Positions 8,142-16,700 of a stretch of 46,827 bases of DNA are shown here, in pieces. The notes below the pieces were generated by a model that saw only the letters and a program-made list of their open reading frames with translations, was not told the DNA's origin and searched no databases. Each line of letters opens with the position of its first letter. Position 1 is the first letter of the stretch. The stretch is from an uncultured Eubacteriales bacterium (GTDB taxonomy: Bacteria; Bacillota; Clostridia; Christensenellales; Aristaeellaceae), in NCBI GenBank assembly GCA_902798105.1, contig CADBVG010000007.1, forward strand, positions 97,960-144,786, in the 5' to 3' direction. The position numbers were made by a program, and so were the translations under genes.

Positions 8142-9025
8142 CGCCGCGCCTCCTTCATCAACCTCTGCGCCAGCGCCACGCCGATGGCCTCGGCATCACC
8201 GACCTCGCCATGCTCCGTGCCAACGGTAACGGCGCCGGTCGCTTCGTTCCAGTACAGCCCACGCAGGCTCACCTGGCCGTCCCCGATCTGGGCGTGGGCG
8301 CAGACCGGCGACGTACAGCCGCCGTCAAGCTCCCGGACAAAGGCCCGCTCGGCCAGCGCCGCCACGGTGGCATCTCTGTCAATGTAACCGGCGAGGCAGG
8401 CGTAGTCCTCCCCTGCCCGCCCTTGCACGCCCAGTATGCCCTGTCCGGCGGCGGGGATGACCTCGTCCACCTCAAAATACCGACTCGCCCTGTGGGACAG
8501 TCCCATGCGGTTCATGCCGGCCGCCGCCAGCACGATGGCGTCGAATAGACCCTCGTCCAGCTTCCTCAGACGGGTTTGCAGGTTGCCCCGCACAGGCTTG
8601 ATTTCGCACTCCGGAAACAGCTTTTTCAGCTGCAGGGCCCGCCGCAGGCTGGAGGTGCCGATCACCCCGCCCCGCTTCAGGGCACTGACGCCCTCGGGCA
8701 GCACCAGCGCGTCCCGGGGGTCCTCCCGCCGGGAAAAGCCCAACAGGGGCAGGTCCTCCGGCGTCTGCATGGGCACATCCTTCAGGCTGTGCACGGTCAG
8801 GTCCGCCCGACCATCGCGCAGCGCGGCGTCCAGTTCCTTGACGAACAGTCCCTTGCCGCCCACCTTGTCCAGGGTTCGGTCCTGTATCCTGTCGCCGGTG
8901 GTCTTCATTGTCAGAAGCGCCACGTCCATTCCTGAATAATTCGATTTCAGGAAATCCACCAGCGTCATGCTCTGGGCCACGGCCAGCAGGCTCTCCCGGC
9001 TGCCCACAATAATTCGGTCGCTCAT
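8138..9025 (-). CDS. hemC: Porphobilinogen deaminase (hydroxymethylbilane synthase)
   Basis: A 295-residue enzyme that links four porphobilinogens into hydroxymethylbilane. It starts MSDRIIVGSRESLLAVAQS, has the HSLKDVPMQTP block, the VIGTSSLRR motif and the dipyrromethane-cofactor cysteine in ELDGGCTSPVCAHA. I chose ATG 9025, which has GGGAAG about 7 bases upstream and matches family N-termini; an upstream TTG at 9040 would add only five residues. It is the first gene of the leftward tetrapyrrole operon and has its own near-consensus promoter. Confidence 0.96.
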   Translation of the reverse strand: MSDRIIVGSRESLLAVAQSMTLVDFLKSNYSGMDVALLTMKTTGDRIQDRTLDKVGGKGLFVKELDAALRDGRADLTVHSLKDVPMQTPEDLPLLGFSRREDPRDALVLPEGVSALKRGGVIGTSSLRRALQLKKLFPECEIKPVRGNLQTRLRKLDEGLFDAIVLAAAGMNRMGLSHRASRYFEVDEVIPAAGQGILGVQGRAGEDYACLAGYIDRDATVAALAERAFVRELDGGCTSPVCAHAQIGDGQVSLRGLYWNEATGAVTVGTEHGEVGDAEAIGVALAQRLMKEARR

Positions 9026-9061
9026 TGAAACACTTCCCAAACGTTCTGAAACACATTACTG

Positions 9062-9090
9062 ATTATAGCATTTTGGCAGCGGGTTGGCAA
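9062..9090 (-). promoter_or_regulatory. Promoter of hemC operon
   Basis: On the minus strand TTGCCA (9090-9085) and a perfect TATAAT (9067-9062) are 17 bp apart. Transcription would begin near 9055, about 30 bp before the hemC start codon. The -35 box lies 4 bp from the -35 box of the hemB promoter. Confidence 0.8.
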
Positions 9091-9094
9091 TATC

Positions 9095-9123
9095 TTGACA
9101 GGACGTTGCGGTATTATTATAAT
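9095..9123 (+). promoter_or_regulatory. Perfect-consensus promoter of hemB
   Basis: TTGACA (9095-9100), a 17-bp spacer and TATAAT (9118-9123): a full sigma-A consensus. The start would be near 9130, followed by AAAGGAG (9144-9150) before the hemB ATG. Confidence 0.88.
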
Positions 9124-9158
9124 CTGACTATACAGATATTTACAAAGGAGCATGTGCG

Positions 9159-10142
9159 ATGAATATGACCACGAGACCCAGGCGGCTTCGGAGCAGCGAG
9201 GCCCTGCGCCGCATGGTACGGGAAACCCGTGTGGACGCCGCATCGCTGGTCTACCCGATGTTTGTCACCGATGGAAAGGATAAAAAGGAGCCCATCGAGG
9301 CCATGCCGGGCCAGTACCGCTACAGCCTGGACCGCATGGGCGAGGCGCTGGACATGCTGGCCGGGGCCGGTGTCAACAGCGTCATGCTGTTCGGCATACC
9401 GACACAGAAGGACCCGGTGGGCAGCCAGGCCTATGCCGCGGACGGCATCGTCCAGCGGGCGGTGAACCGGGCAAAGGTGCTGCACCCGGAAATGTATGTG
9501 ATCACAGACGTCTGCATGTGCGAGTACACCTCCCACGGGCACTGCGGGGTTTTATGCGGCCACGAGGTGGACAACGACAAAACCCTCGGGCTGCTGGCGA
9601 AGACCGCCCTGTCCCATGTGGAGGCCGGGGCCGACATGGTGGCCCCCTCGGACATGATGGACGGACGGGTGCGGGCCATCCGGGAAGCGCTGGACGCCAA
9701 CGGCTTCACAAACAAGCCCATCATGTCCTATGCGGTGAAGTTCGCCTCGGCCTTCTATGGCCCCTTCCGTGAGGCAGCGGGCTCGGCTCCGTCCTTCGGC
9801 GACCGCAAGGGCTACCAGATGGACTTCCACAACCGGCGCGAAGCCATCAAGGAAGCGCTGCTGGACGTGGAGGAGGGCGCGGACATCCTCATGGTCAAGC
9901 CCGCCATGGCCTACCTCGACCTCGTGCGGGAGGTGTACGACGCCACGAACCTGCCCGTGGCCGCCTACAGCGTGTCCGGCGAATACGCCATGGTCAAAGC
10001 CGCCGCGGCCAACGGCTGGATCGACGAGGAGCGGGTCATGTGCGAGATGGCCGTGGCCGCCTTCCGCGCCGGCGCGGGCATCTACATCAGCTACTACGCC
10101 CCGGAGCTGGCAAGGTGCATCCGAGAGGGAAAAATCGGTTGA
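9159..10142 (+). CDS. hemB: Porphobilinogen synthase (5-aminolevulinate dehydratase)
   Basis: A 327-residue enzyme that condenses two 5-aminolevulinate molecules into porphobilinogen. The DVCMCEYTSHGHCG motif has the three cysteines of the zinc-dependent class. The two Schiff-base lysines are in MSYAVKFASAFYGPFR and LMVKPAMAYLD. AAAGGAG precedes the ATG by 8 bases. It is transcribed away from hemC, so the two early pathway enzymes come from paired divergent promoters. Confidence 0.97.
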   Translation: MNMTTRPRRLRSSEALRRMVRETRVDAASLVYPMFVTDGKDKKEPIEAMPGQYRYSLDRMGEALDMLAGAGVNSVMLFGIPTQKDPVGSQAYAADGIVQRAVNRAKVLHPEMYVITDVCMCEYTSHGHCGVLCGHEVDNDKTLGLLAKTALSHVEAGADMVAPSDMMDGRVRAIREALDANGFTNKPIMSYAVKFASAFYGPFREAAGSAPSFGDRKGYQMDFHNRREAIKEALLDVEEGADILMVKPAMAYLDLVREVYDATNLPVAAYSVSGEYAMVKAAAANGWIDEERVMCEMAVAAFRAGAGIYISYYAPELARCIREGKIG

Positions 10143-10148
10143 GGACGC

Positions 10149-10176
10149 TTTACAACCGTCAATTTGGTGTTATAAT
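10149..10176 (+). promoter_or_regulatory. Promoter of the DUF362 gene
   Basis: TTTACA (10149-10154) and TATAAT (10171-10176) with a 16-bp spacer lie in the short hemB-DUF362 gap, followed by AAGGAGG close to the start codon. Confidence 0.65.
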
Positions 10177-10212
10177 AATCCCATAAAACCCGTCAATTAA
10201 GGAGGAAACGCC

Positions 10213-11268
10213 ATGACTACAATCATTCCCGGCCTGGGCGGCGAGCGCTATGTGCCCTATGACGAGCGCAGGGGCAACGAATCCATCATCTACTTCACCC
10301 GCGACCTGTCCGCCGAGGGCCTGCGCAGGCTGTACGCGAAGGTCAACGGCAACATCAAGGGCAAAGTGGCCATCAAGCTGCACACCGGCGAACAGTACGG
10401 TCCCAACATCATCCCCCACCAGTGGGTGGAGGCACTGGTGAAGAACGACCTGCCGGACGCCACCATCGTGGAAACCAACACCTTCTACGAGGGCGACCGG
10501 GACACCACCGAGAAGCACCGCGAAACCCTGAAGGTGAACGGCTGGACCTTCTGCCCGGTGGACATCACCGACGCCGAAGGCACCGTGGACCTGCCCGTAA
10601 AGGGCGGCAAGTGGTTCGACCACATGACCGTGGGCAAGACCCTCCCCGACTATGATTCGCTGGTGGTGCTGACCCACTTCAAGGGCCACACCATGGGCGG
10701 TTTCGGCGGCAGCAACAAGAACATCGGCATCGGCTGCGCCGACGGCAAAATCGGCAAGGCCATGATCCACCAGCGGGAGGGCAGCGACGATCAGTGGTCT
10801 ATCGCCGAGGAGGAACTGATGGAGCGCATCAGCGAATCCACAAAGGCCACCGTGGACCACTTTGGCAAGCAGATCACCTACGTCAACGTCATGCGCAACA
10901 TGTCCGTTTCCTGCGACTGCGAGGGCTGCCTTGCCGAGCAGGTGGTCACGCCCGACGTGGGCATACTGGCCTCCACTGACATACTGGCCCTGGACCAGGC
11001 CTGCGTGGATTTGATCTACGCCCTGTCCGACGAGGACGGCGCGGCCATGCGGGAGCGCATCTCCACCCGCCACGGCCACCGGCAGCTGGCTTATATGGAG
11101 GAGCTGGGCATGGGCAACCGCCGCTATGTGCTGCTGGACACCGACCACGGCGACGCGCGCATACAGCCCGTGGACGCGGTTCAGGGCGTGGTGCCCTTCG
11201 TGGAGGAGCCCATCGTTGCCGAACGCCGCATGAAGGCCCTCGCCGCCTTGGAAGAGGCTGAGGGGTAA
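10213..11268 (+). CDS. DUF362 domain protein (putative iron-sulfur protein)
   Basis: A 351-residue soluble protein of the DUF362 family. Recognisable blocks are VAIKLHTGEQYGPNIIPH near the N-terminus, VETNTFYEGDRDTTEKH, the conserved VLTHFKGHTMGGFGGSNKNI stretch near residue 155 and the cysteine motif SCDCEGC near residue 236. Members often carry iron-sulfur clusters and have been linked to redox or cofactor maturation, but the reaction is not established. A strong AAGGAGG lies before the ATG. There is no signal sequence. It has its own promoter, and a 17-bp hairpin overlaps its stop codon. The placement next to hemB may be chance. Confidence 0.85.
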   Translation: MTTIIPGLGGERYVPYDERRGNESIIYFTRDLSAEGLRRLYAKVNGNIKGKVAIKLHTGEQYGPNIIPHQWVEALVKNDLPDATIVETNTFYEGDRDTTEKHRETLKVNGWTFCPVDITDAEGTVDLPVKGGKWFDHMTVGKTLPDYDSLVVLTHFKGHTMGGFGGSNKNIGIGCADGKIGKAMIHQREGSDDQWSIAEEELMERISESTKATVDHFGKQITYVNVMRNMSVSCDCEGCLAEQVVTPDVGILASTDILALDQACVDLIYALSDEDGAAMRERISTRHGHRQLAYMEELGMGNRRYVLLDTDHGDARIQPVDAVQGVVPFVEEPIVAERRMKALAALEEAEG

Positions 11269-11303
11269 ATTCTGATTTGTCGCGGGGCGACAAATCAGAA
11301 TTT
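11267..11303. terminator. 17-bp hairpin overlapping the DUF362 stop codon
   Basis: Arms 11267-11283 and 11287-11303 pair perfectly (AAATTCTGATTTGTCGC and its complement) with a GGG loop. The 3' arm ends in TTT only. It can end the DUF362 transcript and also forms the left boundary of the repeat element 11267-11512. Confidence 0.6.
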
Positions 11304-11512
11304 GAGTGGCTAGTGGCTAGTGACCAGTGGCTAGCGAAGGAGCCCTAAAGAGCTAGTTCCACGTCGAAAATCCTTGCGGATTTCTTTGATTGAAAGAACC
11401 GAGAAACATTGAAACCTCTGCCGTTCCCATTGAATCTCCACCACTAGTCACTAGCCACTAGCCACTAATCACTCGATTCTGATTTATCGAGCCCTGCTCG
11501 ATAAATCAGAAT
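11267..11512. repeat. Heptamer-bounded inverted-repeat element, variant copy 4
   Basis: Inside the two boundary hairpins (11267-11303 and 11476-11512, both built on ATTCTGATTT(G/A)TCG), tandem GGCTAGT-type 7-mers (11304-11335) face their inverse array (about 11443-11474). The core GAAAATCC-TTGC-GGATTTC with TTTGATTG, near 11370, matches the core of the copies at 40659 and 39130. A GCGAAGGAGCCCTAAAG stretch recalls GCGAAGCCAGCCCTTTAGG in copy 2. The plan is the same but the heptamer is different. Confidence 0.65.
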
Positions 11513-11665
11513 ATTCACAAATGAAGCCAGCACATTAACAGAGGACACCTCGTCCTCTGTTAAAATATGATAAGGGTTATTTTGGAGGGTACACCCATCG
11601 GACAAATGGTATATAGTGAAGGCTATAACAGGCGATGATGCCTGTCAGAAACGGAGCGGAAGAAT
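11513..11665. other. Leader region of the decayed surface-protein gene
   Basis: This holds a 12-bp hairpin (TTAACAGAGGAC 11535-11546 with its complement 11552-11563), a small ACAGGC...GCCTGT hairpin near 11629-11646, and GGAG at 11653 before ATG 11666. I see no convincing promoter and no gene. Confidence 0.4.
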
Positions 11666-13574
11666 ATGAAGCCATACAACGGCAAGGGTACTCGCGCTGG
11701 TTTTGGCGCTGATTCTGGCGCTGCCGGGGCTTGCGCTGGCGGAGGAAGACGCGGAGCTGGTCATACTGCCCGAGCAGGAGACCGCGGCGGAGGGCCAGGA
11801 CGGCCCGGAGCTTGACGTGGAAGGGGGCTGGACGCGGAAGGGCTGTTCGTGGAAAATCTGGACGATTTAAGCCTGGATCTGGACGAGGTCGAGGCCCTTG
11901 ACCTGTCGGAGGATCTGGTCGACCCGGACGAAGCCGCGGAGGCGGAACCGACGATGGCCTGCAGGACAACGGCGAGCTTGCGGACAATGACTGGTATGAA
12001 TGATACCATGTGGACCTGAAGTACGTAGACGCCAAGGGCAAGGAGCAGGGCCCTGTGAAGTGCTACAAGTTCTCGGGCGGTAGCGATAATGACCTCAGCA
12101 ACGGCTGGTATGCCGTAATCGGAAACGTGACCTACTCTAAGAGCATATACGTCCGGGGCAACGCCAACCTTATCCTCTGCGACGGCTCGAGGCTGACTGC
12201 GAAGGACGGCATCTGCGTGGAGAAGGACGCCAAGCTGACCATCTGGGCCCAGAGCACCGATGGAAAGACGCGAGGCAAGCTGGTTGCCAGGGACCCCGAT
12301 AGAAAGGCCGGTATCGGCGGCGGTTCTGGCGGAAATTGTAACGACGTGACCATCACCGGCGGCGATGTTACCGGCCATGGTGGAATAGGCTCCGATGGCA
12401 GGCCCGGCGCGGGCATTGGCGGCGGTCAGAAGGGAAACCTGGTCGGCACCGTCACCATCAAAGGCGGCCGGGTCGTCGCTTCGGGCAGTGACGGCTCCGC
12501 GGGCATCGGCGGCGGCTGGGCCGGCAACGCCCTGAAGGGACACGTGAACATCTCCGGCGGCAGGGTGATCGCCAAAGGCGTCAACGGGGGCGCGGGCATC
12601 GGCGGCGGCCGTGGAGATGGAGAGAAAAATAACAATGGCGGCCAGGGTTCACACGTGAGCATCACCGGCACCGCCGACGTCATAGCTTTGACCATCACAA
12701 CAAAGAGGTACAGTCATTGCAGCGCCATCGGCCACGGCCACAACAACAAGGAATACGGTACAATCACCTTCGGGGATAACATGATGGTGCAGGCCGACTG
12801 GAGCAATAAAGCAGGCGAGGCCGGCGAGCCTTTCCCCTGGGACAACCGCCAGGGCGGCTGCTTCTACCGCTGGTATGCCCACATACGGCCCTGCGACCAC
12901 CGGAACGCGACCTATTCCAACATTACCGAGAAGACCCACACCGTGAATGCCTGCAAGTACTGCAAGCAGGGCGGCAGACAGGAAGCCCACACATTTAACT
13001 TCAAGGCCAGAAAGTGCATACTCTGTGGCGCTAAGTGGAATCCCCCCACCATCACCTTCGATTCCAACGGCGGCGACGGCAGGATGGCCCCGCAGGAGTT
13101 CGACCCCCGCAAGGCGGTAAAGCTGAACGCCAACACCTTCACCTGCCGGTGGAACACCTTCAAGGGTTGGAACACCAGGCGGGACGGCAGCGGCACGGCC
13201 TACGCCGACGGAGCCACGGTGAAGCTGAAGGGCAACATCACCCTGTACGCCCAGTGGTACGTCAACGTGATCATCATGGCCTACAGGCGACAGGTGAAGT
13301 GGACCGGCAAGCCCCAGTCCGTCAAGGGGTACAGCGTCATACTGGAGTCGAACACCGATTATGTGGTCAAGGATGCCGTCTTCCCGGGCGTCACCGCCTC
13401 CTGCACCGCAACCGATATCGGCATCTATCCGGTGGAGGTCAAGGGCGCGATCGTCAACAAGACCACGTACAGGGACGGCGTGTACATCGTCACTGGGATC
13501 AGGGATGGCACGCTGATGATCCTGAAGCCCGATGCGACCTTTACAGTAACAGCGTGAAGGTCACGGTGAAATAG
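11666..13574 (+). pseudogene. Decayed secreted surface protein: beta-helix, InlB B-repeat and MBG-like domains
   Basis: ATG 11666 has an upstream GGAG. Stitched across frames, it encodes a signal peptide (VLALVLALILALPGLALA), an acidic Leu/Asp/Glu-rich segment and a long body open from 12010 to 13557. The body has a Gly-rich beta-helix with four AGIGGG-type turns, a Cys/His cluster (YCK...KCILCGAKW), an InlB B-repeat (TFDSNGGDG...FKGWNTRRDGSG...ITLYAQW) and an MBG-like domain. The reading frame breaks at GGG (about 11686), at GGGGG (11823-11827), at CC (about 11948) and at TTT (about 13540), and an in-frame TGA sits at 12001. After the last break the frame ends at 13574 (NSVKVTVK). Neighbouring genes are intact, so this looks like real decay, though assembly error cannot be excluded. 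Confidence 0.75.
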
Positions 13575-13603
13575 CATATCCCGAATCCTTCCCATGATAA
13601 CCT

Positions 13604-13644
13604 GCGGCCATCGGCTGTATCCATATGATACAGCCGATGGCCGC
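13604..13644. terminator. Perfect 18-bp hairpin after the surface-protein gene
   Basis: Arms 13604-13621 (GCGGCCATCGGCTGTATC) and 13627-13644 pair without mismatch around a CATAT loop; a short TTTT follows 8 bp later. It probably insulates the malQ-glgP promoter from upstream transcription. Confidence 0.65.
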
Positions 13645-13679
13645 GCAACTGTTTTCCAACCTTACTTTACACAAATGAC

Positions 13680-13708
13680 TTGTTTCCTGTCCGTTTTGAA
13701 TCTATAAT
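13680..13708 (+). promoter_or_regulatory. Promoter of malQ-glgP
   Basis: TATAAT (13703-13708) lies 17 bp after a weak -35, TTGTTT (13680-13685). AAGGAGTG precedes the ATG at 13746. Confidence 0.6.
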
Positions 13709-13745
13709 AGTATACAATAATAACCCCCACAAGGAGTGAAACACC

Positions 13746-16700
13746 ATGAGACAGAGCGGCGTATTGCTGCATATCACCTCCCTGCCCTCCCGCGGCGGCA
13801 TCGGCACGCTGGGCCAGGCGGCCTATGACTTCGTGGACTTTGTGAAGGACGCGGGCATGACCATCTGGCAGGTGCTGCCCATCGGCCCCACTGGCTACGC
13901 AGAATCCCCCTACCAGAGCGCCTGCACCTTTGCGGGCAACCCGCTGATGATCGACTTCGACATGCTGGAGGCCGAGGGCATACTGCCCAGGGGCAGCTAC
14001 GAGCCCCTGGAAGCCACCGACAGGATGGATTATGTGTCCGTGAAGGCCCAGAGCGACGCGCTGCTGCGCAAGGCCTTCGAGGCCTCCTTTGCCGACCTCG
14101 GCGAGGAAATCGCGGCCTTCGAGGCCGAAAACCCCTGGGTGCGCGGCTATGCGTTGTTCCGCGCCATCAAGGCCAAGTTCGGCGAGATTTCGTGGATGGA
14201 CTGGCCGGACCAGGACATCCGGCTGCGCAAGAGCGAAGCCGTGGCGAAGTACGAAAAGGAGTTGGCCGGCGAGATCGACTACTACGTCTTCGGCCAGTAC
14301 CTGTTCTTCGACCAGTGGCAGCGGCTGCATGACTACGCCAACATGAACGGCGTGAAGATCATGGGCGACATGCCCATCTACGTGGCCGAGGATTCCAGCG
14401 ACGTGTGGCTGAACCCGGAGCTGTTCGAGCTGGACGAGGACTGCAAGCCCATCCGCATCGCGGGCGTACCGCCGGACTACTTCCAGAAGGACGGCCAGCG
14501 CTGGGGCAATCCCCTGTACGACTGGAAGAAGCACGCCGAGACCAACTACAGCTGGTGGATCGGGCGGCTGCGCGCCATGGGCAGGCTGTTTGACATCCTG
14601 CGCATCGACCACTTCATCGGCTTCGCCAACTACTACGCCATCCCCGCGGAGGAGAAGACCGCCCGCAACGGCAAGTATGAGCTCGGTCCCGGGCGCAAGC
14701 TGTTCAACCGCGTCAAAAAGGCCCTGCCCGAATTGAACATCGTTGCCGAAGATTTGGGCGTGGTGAACAAGAGGGTCAAAAAGCTGTTGGCATGGTGCGG
14801 CTATCCGGGAATGAAGGTGCTGCAATTCGCCTTTGACGGCGACGACAGCCCCGACCTGCCCGCTAACCACGTGGAAAACTGCGTGGTCTACACCGGCACC
14901 CACGACAACAACACCACACTGGGCTGGTGGGCGGACGCCTCAGACGAGACGAAGGCCCGCGCCCGCAAGGCGCTGGGCATGCAAGAGGGGGACGATGCCA
15001 TACTGGACGCCATGCTGCGCGCCGGCTTCAACTCCCCCGCCGACACGGTCATCGTGCCGACGCAGGACTGGCTTGACCTGGATGGCGAAGCACGTATGAA
15101 CTTCCCCGGCACCGTCGGGGGCAACTGGCTGTGGCGCATGACCGAGACGGGCTATGCTCCCATCGCGGCCCACATCCGCCGCCTGAACCGCATGAGCGGC
15201 CGCGGGCCCATCCATGCCGCCACCGGTGCGGAACTGATCGCCAGTGCCGAAAAGATCGCCATGTGCGACGCCCATACCACGCTGGAGCGGGCCAGTACTG
15301 TGCAGCTGCACGACGCTGTGGCCAAGGCCGCCATGCTGGACATCGCGCCCCAGTGGGCCGACGACTACGCCGACCGCCTGTATGAGCGCCGCGCCGCCTA
15401 CCTGTCCGCCGAGTACCTGATGGGCCGCCTGGTGTACAACAACCTGTACGCCATGGGTGTTTTGAAGGACGTCAAGGAGCGCCTGGCGCTGAAGGGCGTG
15501 GACCTTGCAGACCTGGAGGACATCGAGGACGCCGCCCTGGGCAACGGTGGGCTTGGCCGTCTAGCCGCCTGCTTCCTGGACAGCGCCGCCACCCACGACA
15601 TCCCGCTGGACGGCTACGGCCTGCGCTACAAGTACGGCCTGTTTAAGCAGAGCTTTGACGAGAACGGCGCCCAGTGCGAGGACCCGGACGATTGGACCAT
15701 GTTCGGCGATCCCTGGAGCGTGCGCCGGGACGACCTGGCACAGCTGGTGCATATGAAGGGGCTGGACGTGTGGGCCGTACCCTACGACATGCCCATCATC
15801 GGCTACCAGCGCAAGAGCATCGGCACGCTGCGCCTGTGGCAGTGCGAGAGCGTCAGCGAATTCGACTTCGACGCCTTCAACGACCAGGACTACGCCGCCG
15901 CCTGCAAGGCCAAGAACGCCGCCGAAGACATCACCAAGGTGCTCTACCCCAACGACACCATGAAGGCCGGCAAGCTGATGCGCCTCAGGCAGCAATACGT
16001 GCTGGTCAGCGCGTCGCTGCAGGATATGCTGCGCGCCTACGTCGCCCACCACGGCGACGACCTGACGGGCTTCGCCGACTTCCACGCCATCCAGCTCAAC
16101 GACACCCATCCCACGATGGCCATCCCCGAGCTGATCCGGCTGATGATGAACGAGGGCTACGACTTCAACGCCGCCTTCGCCGTGGCGCAGAAGACCTTCC
16201 GCTACACCAACCACACTGTCATGCGCGAGGCGCTGGAGTGCTGGGACCTGAAGCTGATGAGCGAGCTGTCGCCGGAGCTGGTGAAGGTGGTCAAGCGCAT
16301 CCAGACAAAGCTGGACCGGGATTTGAAGAAGGCGAAGGTGGAGGACGCCGCCGCTTACGCCATCATCGACGCGGGCAAGCGGGTCCACATGGCAAACCTG
16401 GCCGTGTACGGCTCTTCGTACACCAACGGCGTGGCCGCCATCCACAGCCAGATTTTGAAGGACGACGTGTTTCGCGAGTGGTACGCGCTGTACCCCGAGC
16501 GCTTCAACAACAAGACCAACGGCATCACCCAGCGCCGCTGGCTGGGCCTGTGCAACCCCGAGCTGACCGAGATGCTGTCGGACGCCCTGGGCACCGACGC
16601 CTTCCTGACCGACCTGTTCGCGCTGGAGGGCCTGAAGCCGCTGATCGACGACGACATGGCCGAGAAATTCATCGAGGTCAAGGCCGAGAAGAAGCGCCAA

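Noticed and set aside
11666-12010. TGA read as an amino acid in the surface-protein gene
   Set aside because: TGA is the normal stop of several intact genes here (for example hemC and the precorrin-2 dehydrogenase's upstream neighbour), and frameshifts are present besides the TGA.
12010-13557. A separate intact gene starting at the GTG at 12010
   Set aside because: It has no Shine-Dalgarno or signal peptide, and the upstream sequence continues the same protein with a signal peptide in shifted frames.
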